Source of the DNA: Geobacillus proteiniphilus
GTDB lineage: Bacteria > Bacillota > Bacilli > Bacillales > Anoxybacillaceae
Length of the DNA stretch: 44,425 nt
Assembly (NCBI RefSeq): GCF_001908025.1
Contig: NZ_MQMG01000030.1
Coordinates: 1 to 44,425 of the forward strand
Reading direction: 5' to 3'
Below, in pieces: positions 41,163 through 44,425 of the stretch (its first letter is position 1; each line of letters starts with the position of its first letter). The translations under genes were made by a program, and so were the position numbers. The notes under the pieces are model-generated. The model made no database searches. It saw only the letters and a program-made list of their open reading frames with translations, and was not told the origin of the DNA.

Positions 41163-42164
41163 TTAGAAAAACCACGCTTTAACGACCGCCGTCAGCACAA
41201 TGTTGACGAGCGAAAGCGGAAGCAGCACTTTCCAGGCGAACTCCATCAGCTGGTCGGCGCGCACGCGCGGAAATGTGGCGCGAAACCAAATGAGGACGAA
41301 AACGACCGCACAAAACTTCAAGGCAAACCAGACCGCGCCAGGAATCCAGCCGAGAAACGCGACCGGATGCCAGCCGCCGAGAAACAAAATCGTCACGAGC
41401 GCCGCCATGGCGAACAAATACACATACTCGGCGAGCATAAAGAACGCCCAACGGAACCCGGAATATTCGACATGGAACCCCGCGACCAGCTCGGACTCCG
41501 CCTCCGGCAAGTCAAACGGCGTCCGGTTCAATTCGGCCACCGCGGCAATGAGGAAAATCAAAAACGCCAACGGCTGGGCGAAAATGAACCATACGTCTTT
41601 TTGCGCCGCAACGATGTCGACCAAATTCATGCTTCCAGCCAAAAGCACGACGCCAAGCGCCGACATGACGAGCGGAATCTCATAGGAAATCATTTGCGCG
41701 GCTGCACGCATGCCGCCAAGCAGAGCGTATTTGTTGTTTGACGCCCAGCCGCCGGCGACGACGCCGACGGTCGTCAAGCCGGAGACAGCGATATAATACA
41801 GAAGGCCGACGCCGATATCGGCAAACCGGAACGCATCGGTAAACGGCAGCACCGCCAACACCATAAACGACGGCACAAAGGCGATGATCGGCGCCAGCAC
41901 GTAGAGCGGACGGTCGGCCGCTTTTGGGATCGTATCCTCTTTCAAAAGCAGCTTCAACACATCGGCAACGGTTTGCAGCAGCCCGAAGCGGCCGCCGACT
42001 TGGTTCGGCCCGATGCGCCCTTGCATAAACCCCATCACTTTCCGTTCGGCCAAAATGCCGTATGTGACAAAGGCGAGCACGACCGCCAAAAGCAGCGCCC
42101 CAAGCCCGAAAAAGAGGGCGATGTTCGACCAGCTTGGCGTGGATTCAAGCCATTGTTCCATCAT
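41163..42164 (-). CDS. nuoH: NADH-quinone oxidoreductase subunit H
   Basis: A 333-residue membrane subunit forming part of the quinone chamber. Landmarks are LAERKVMGFMQGRIGPNQVGG (about residue 33), YEIPLVMSALG (about 155), LNRTPFDLPEAESELVAGF with the acidic cytoplasmic loop (about 205), and the final FRATFPRVRADQLMEFAWK. About eight helices. Its start overlaps the nuoD stop (ATGA). Confidence 0.97.
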   Translation of the reverse strand: MMEQWLESTPSWSNIALFFGLGALLLAVVLAFVTYGILAERKVMGFMQGRIGPNQVGGRFGLLQTVADVLKLLLKEDTIPKAADRPLYVLAPIIAFVPSFMVLAVLPFTDAFRFADIGVGLLYYIAVSGLTTVGVVAGGWASNNKYALLGGMRAAAQMISYEIPLVMSALGVVLLAGSMNLVDIVAAQKDVWFIFAQPLAFLIFLIAAVAELNRTPFDLPEAESELVAGFHVEYSGFRWAFFMLAEYVYLFAMAALVTILFLGGWHPVAFLGWIPGAVWFALKFCAVVFVLIWFRATFPRVRADQLMEFAWKVLLPLSLVNIVLTAVVKAWFF

Positions 42165-43264
42165 CCGTCGACCTCCCCGAGCACAATGTCAATCGACCCA
42201 AGAATGGCGATGACATTGGCCAAGTTTTCCCCTTTGAGCAGCTTCGGGAGTATTTGCAAGTTGTAAAACGATGGGCGCCGGAATTTGAGGCGGTACGGCT
42301 CTTTTTTGCCGTCGCTCGCAATATAGCAGCCGATCTCGCCGCGCGGCGCCTCGATGCGGACGAACGTCTCGCCGGGCGGCGCTTTAATGATGCGGGGCAC
42401 TTTTCCCATGATCGGCCCGTCAGGCGGGAACTGCTCGCACGCCTGCTCGATAATGCGGAGCGACTGTTCGATTTCCGCCATCCGGCATTCATAGCGGGCG
42501 AGGCAGTCGCCGCCGTCGCGCACCGGCACATCAAAGTCAAAGCGGTCATAGATCGAATACGGTTCATCTTTGCGCAAATCCCATTTGACGCCGGTCGACC
42601 GCAAGTTGACGCCGCTCAGTGAATAGCTGATCGCCTCTTCTTTCGTATACCGGCCGACGCCGGTGACGCGCTGGCGAAAAATTTCGTTGCCAGTGACAAG
42701 CTCATGGTAGCCAGCCAATTTCTCGCGCATATACGGAACGAACTGTTTCACCTTGTCGATCCAGCCATCCGGCGCATCCCATTTGACGCCGCCGATGCGC
42801 ATGTAGTTGAACGTCAGCCGCGCTCCGGACAGCTCATTTAATAGATTAATAATCATTTCGCGTTCGCGGAACGCGTACAAAAACGGGCTCGTCGCGCCAA
42901 GGTCAAGCAAATACGTCCCCCACCAGACGAGGTGGCTGGCGATCCGCCCGAGCTCCATGGCGAGAACGCGCAAATATTCGGCCCGCTCCGGCACTTCAAT
43001 GCCCATCATCGTTTCGACCGCATGGCAAAGCACATAGTTGTTTGTCATCGCTGATAAATAGTCCATTCGGTCGGTGTACGGAATGATTTGCGTATATTGC
43101 AGCCCTTCGGCAATTTTCTCCGTCCCGCGGTGCAAATAGCCGATGACCGGTGTCGCCTCTTGAATGATCTCGCCGTCAATTTTCAAAATGAGGCGGAACA
43201 CCCCGTGCGTGCTCGGGTGTTGGGGGCCGACGTTTAAAATCATTTCTTCTGTGCGCAGCATCAT
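42161..43264 (-). CDS. nuoD: NADH-quinone oxidoreductase subunit D
   Basis: A 367-residue 49-kDa-type subunit related to hydrogenase large subunits. It holds the quinone head-group site with VGPQHPSTHGVFRL (residues about 12-25) and MDYLSAMTNN, and further signatures GVGRYTKEEAIS and APRGEIGCYIASDG. Length is near the bacterial norm of 365-400. It follows directly after nuoC; no nuoE, nuoF or nuoG is between it and nuoH. Confidence 0.97.
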   Translation of the reverse strand: MMLRTEEMILNVGPQHPSTHGVFRLILKIDGEIIQEATPVIGYLHRGTEKIAEGLQYTQIIPYTDRMDYLSAMTNNYVLCHAVETMMGIEVPERAEYLRVLAMELGRIASHLVWWGTYLLDLGATSPFLYAFREREMIINLLNELSGARLTFNYMRIGGVKWDAPDGWIDKVKQFVPYMREKLAGYHELVTGNEIFRQRVTGVGRYTKEEAISYSLSGVNLRSTGVKWDLRKDEPYSIYDRFDFDVPVRDGGDCLARYECRMAEIEQSLRIIEQACEQFPPDGPIMGKVPRIIKAPPGETFVRIEAPRGEIGCYIASDGKKEPYRLKFRRPSFYNLQILPKLLKGENLANVIAILGSIDIVLGEVDG

Positions 43265-44425
43265 CTACACCTCCGCATCATACGGCTCGTAATCTTTGCG
43301 CAGCGGATGCCCGACCCATTGTTCGCCGAGGAAGATGCGGATTAAGTTCGGGTGGCCGTGGAAACGGATGCCAAGCAAATCGTACGCCTCGCACTCCGGC
43401 CAGTTCGCCCCCGGCCAAAGCGGAACGAGCGAATCGACTTCCGGGTTGTCGCGCTCGATTTTGACTTTCAGCGCCACCGGCTGCCGGTTTGGATAGGAAT
43501 ACAAATGGACGTACACTTCCATATGCGTCTGAAAATCGGTGCCGTGCAGCTCGGATAAATAATCAAACCGAAGCTGTTCATGGCCTTTCAACAACTCGGC
43601 GACTTTGTAGTACGCCTCTTTTTTGACGACAAGCGTCGGCACATCTTTCGCCAGCCGGTTGATGTATGCATCCTCGAGCACGTCCGGACCGAGATGCTCA
43701 TGAATGATGCGGACATATTTCTCAAGCAGCGGATCGTTCGGCGACGGAGCTCGATCAGCTTCCTCGGCCTTCGCCCGGGCGGCCGCTGCCGCTTTTTGTT
43801 TCGCCCCCTCATCGCCAGCGCCGCCTTGTTGCTTCGCCAAGGCCGCCGCCCGCGCTTTTGCCGCGGCCGCGGCTTTCGCTTTCGCCGCGGCGGCCGCTTT
43901 TTGCTTGGCTAGCTCGTCATCGTCGCCCGACGCTTCGGCCGCTTTTTGCTTGGCCAATGCAGCGGCTCTCGCCTTCGCGGCCGCAGCTGCCTTTTTCTTC
44001 GCCAACTCAAGATCATCCTCCGCGCCGCCTTCCGCTGCCTCGCGCTGCCGCCGCAGTTCGGCGGCCCTCGCCCGTGCTTCCTCGGCCGCCTTTCGCTTCG
44101 CTGCCTCGAGGTCGCCTTCGGTCGCGCCGCCTGTCGCGGTTGCTTCCCGCTGTCGCCGCAGTTCCGCCGCCTTCGCCCGTGCTTCCTCGGCCGCCTTTCG
44201 CTTCGCTGCCTCGAGGTCGCCTTCGGTCGCGCCGCCTGTCGCGGTTGCTTCCCGCTGTCTCCGCAGTTCCGCCGCCTTCGCCCGTGCTTCCTCGGCCGCC
44301 TTTCTCTTCGCCGCCTCAAGGTCATCCCCTGTCGACGCACCGGACGCAGCCGCCTCGCGCTGTCTCCGCAGTTCCGCCGCCTTCGCCCGTGCTTCCTCGG
44401 CCGCCTTTCTCTTCGCCGCCTCAAG
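43265..44425 (-). CDS. nuoC: NADH-quinone oxidoreductase subunit C with long repetitive N-terminal extension, 5' end outside window
   Basis: The frame is open to the window edge, so the start is not seen. The last 160 or so residues are the normal 30-kDa subunit, with LVVKKEAYYKVAELLK, LRFDYLSELHG and the family signature ECEAYDLLGIRFHGHPN, then GHPLRKDYEPYD. Before it lie at least 220 residues made almost only of Ala, Lys, Glu, Arg and Gln. Units of about 35 residues (LEAAKRKAAEEA, KAAELRRQREA, then a Gly/Thr/Asp linker) are predicted to be helical and highly charged. An internal TTG at 44005 is not a likely start because the repeats continue upstream in frame. Similar Ala/Lys/Glu-rich NuoC extensions occur in other Bacillaceae as I recall; their purpose is not known. 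Confidence 0.93.
   Translation of the reverse strand, partial: LEAAKRKAAEEARAKAAELRRQREAAASGASTGDDLEAAKRKAAEEARAKAAELRRQREATATGGATEGDLEAAKRKAAEEARAKAAELRRQREATATGGATEGDLEAAKRKAAEEARARAAELRRQREAAEGGAEDDLELAKKKAAAAAKARAAALAKQKAAEASGDDDELAKQKAAAAAKAKAAAAAKARAAALAKQQGGAGDEGAKQKAAAAARAKAEEADRAPSPNDPLLEKYVRIIHEHLGPDVLEDAYINRLAKDVPTLVVKKEAYYKVAELLKGHEQLRFDYLSELHGTDFQTHMEVYVHLYSYPNRQPVALKVKIERDNPEVDSLVPLWPGANWPECEAYDLLGIRFHGHPNLIRIFLGEQWVGHPLRKDYEPYDAEV
44012..44425 (-). repeat. 105-bp tandem repeats in the 5' part of nuoC
   Basis: Four adjacent in-frame copies: 44321-44425, 44216-44320 and 44111-44215 (105 bp each) and 44012-44110 (99 bp). Copies two and three are nearly identical in DNA. Shorter, degenerate Ala/Lys copies continue to about 43770. 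Unit lengths are all multiples of three. Confidence 0.92.

Noticed and set aside
43909-44424. Long minus-strand frame rich in Arg/Pro/Lys overlapping nuoC
   Set aside because: It is the shifted frame of the nuoC repeats. Because repeat units are multiples of three, every frame stays open and looks repetitive. The nuoC frame continues into the recognised 30-kDa domain; this one does not.

Overview
The window looks like chromosomal DNA of a thermophilic Bacillaceae, most likely Geobacillus or a close relative. Three things point there: the gene order murA(murAA)-spoIID-spoIIQ, spoIIID-mbl-flhO-flhP and ywqC-ywqD-ywqE-ugd known from Bacillus; a GC-rich codon style in most genes; and a proton-pumping complex I operon, which Bacillus subtilis lacks but Geobacillus carries. 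Almost every gene is on the minus strand. The exceptions are a transposase, an LCP ligase gene and a small exported protein gene. I worked by reading alone; no database search was run.

Positions 1-10,000 hold the distal part of a surface polysaccharide locus that is falling apart. Read along the minus strand it runs GT4 glycosyltransferase, UDP-glucose dehydrogenase (ugd), mannose-1-phosphate guanylyltransferase (manC), a GT28/MurG-like glycosyltransferase, a manA remnant and a pgcA-type phosphohexomutase remnant. Three unrelated insertion sequences have landed here: IS21-type at the left edge inside pgcA, IS1634-type inside the glycosyltransferase with a readable 5-bp target duplication, and IS982-type between GT4 and ywqE. 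The steps that feed ManC (ManA and the phosphomannomutase) are both broken in this locus.

Positions 10,000-15,000 hold the control module of that locus: PHP tyrosine phosphatase YwqE, tyrosine kinase pair YwqC/YwqD, an LCP ligase on the plus strand, a membrane-anchored SGNH-like protein and an Asp/Asn-rich lipoprotein. Positions 15,000-19,300 are a conserved cell-shape, flagellar and lipid block (spoIIID, mbl, flhO, flhP, an EpuA-family gene, fabZ).

Positions 19,500-29,200 contain a BsuPI-domain exported protein behind a near-ideal ECF-type promoter. After it comes a compact operon of two peptide-transporter permeases, a binding protein, two ATPases, a gamma-glutamyltransferase and a pair of short chromate-family (CHR) transporters. 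An Lrp/AsnC regulator gene lies just upstream. This reads as a gamma-glutamyl peptide or glutathione scavenging unit tied to CHR transport, and is the most interesting functional grouping here.

Positions 29,300-34,500 carry spoIIQ, spoIID, murA, ywmB and ywzB with recognisable sporulation promoters. Positions 34,800-44,425 carry nuoN-M-L-K-J-I-H-D-C (minus strand, nuoC running off the edge). There is no nuoE/F/G between nuoD and nuoH, so this is the complex I form without that part of the NADH-oxidising module. NuoM carries a small in-frame 10-residue repeat insertion, and NuoC has a long Ala/Lys/Glu-rich N-terminal extension built of 35-residue tandem repeats.
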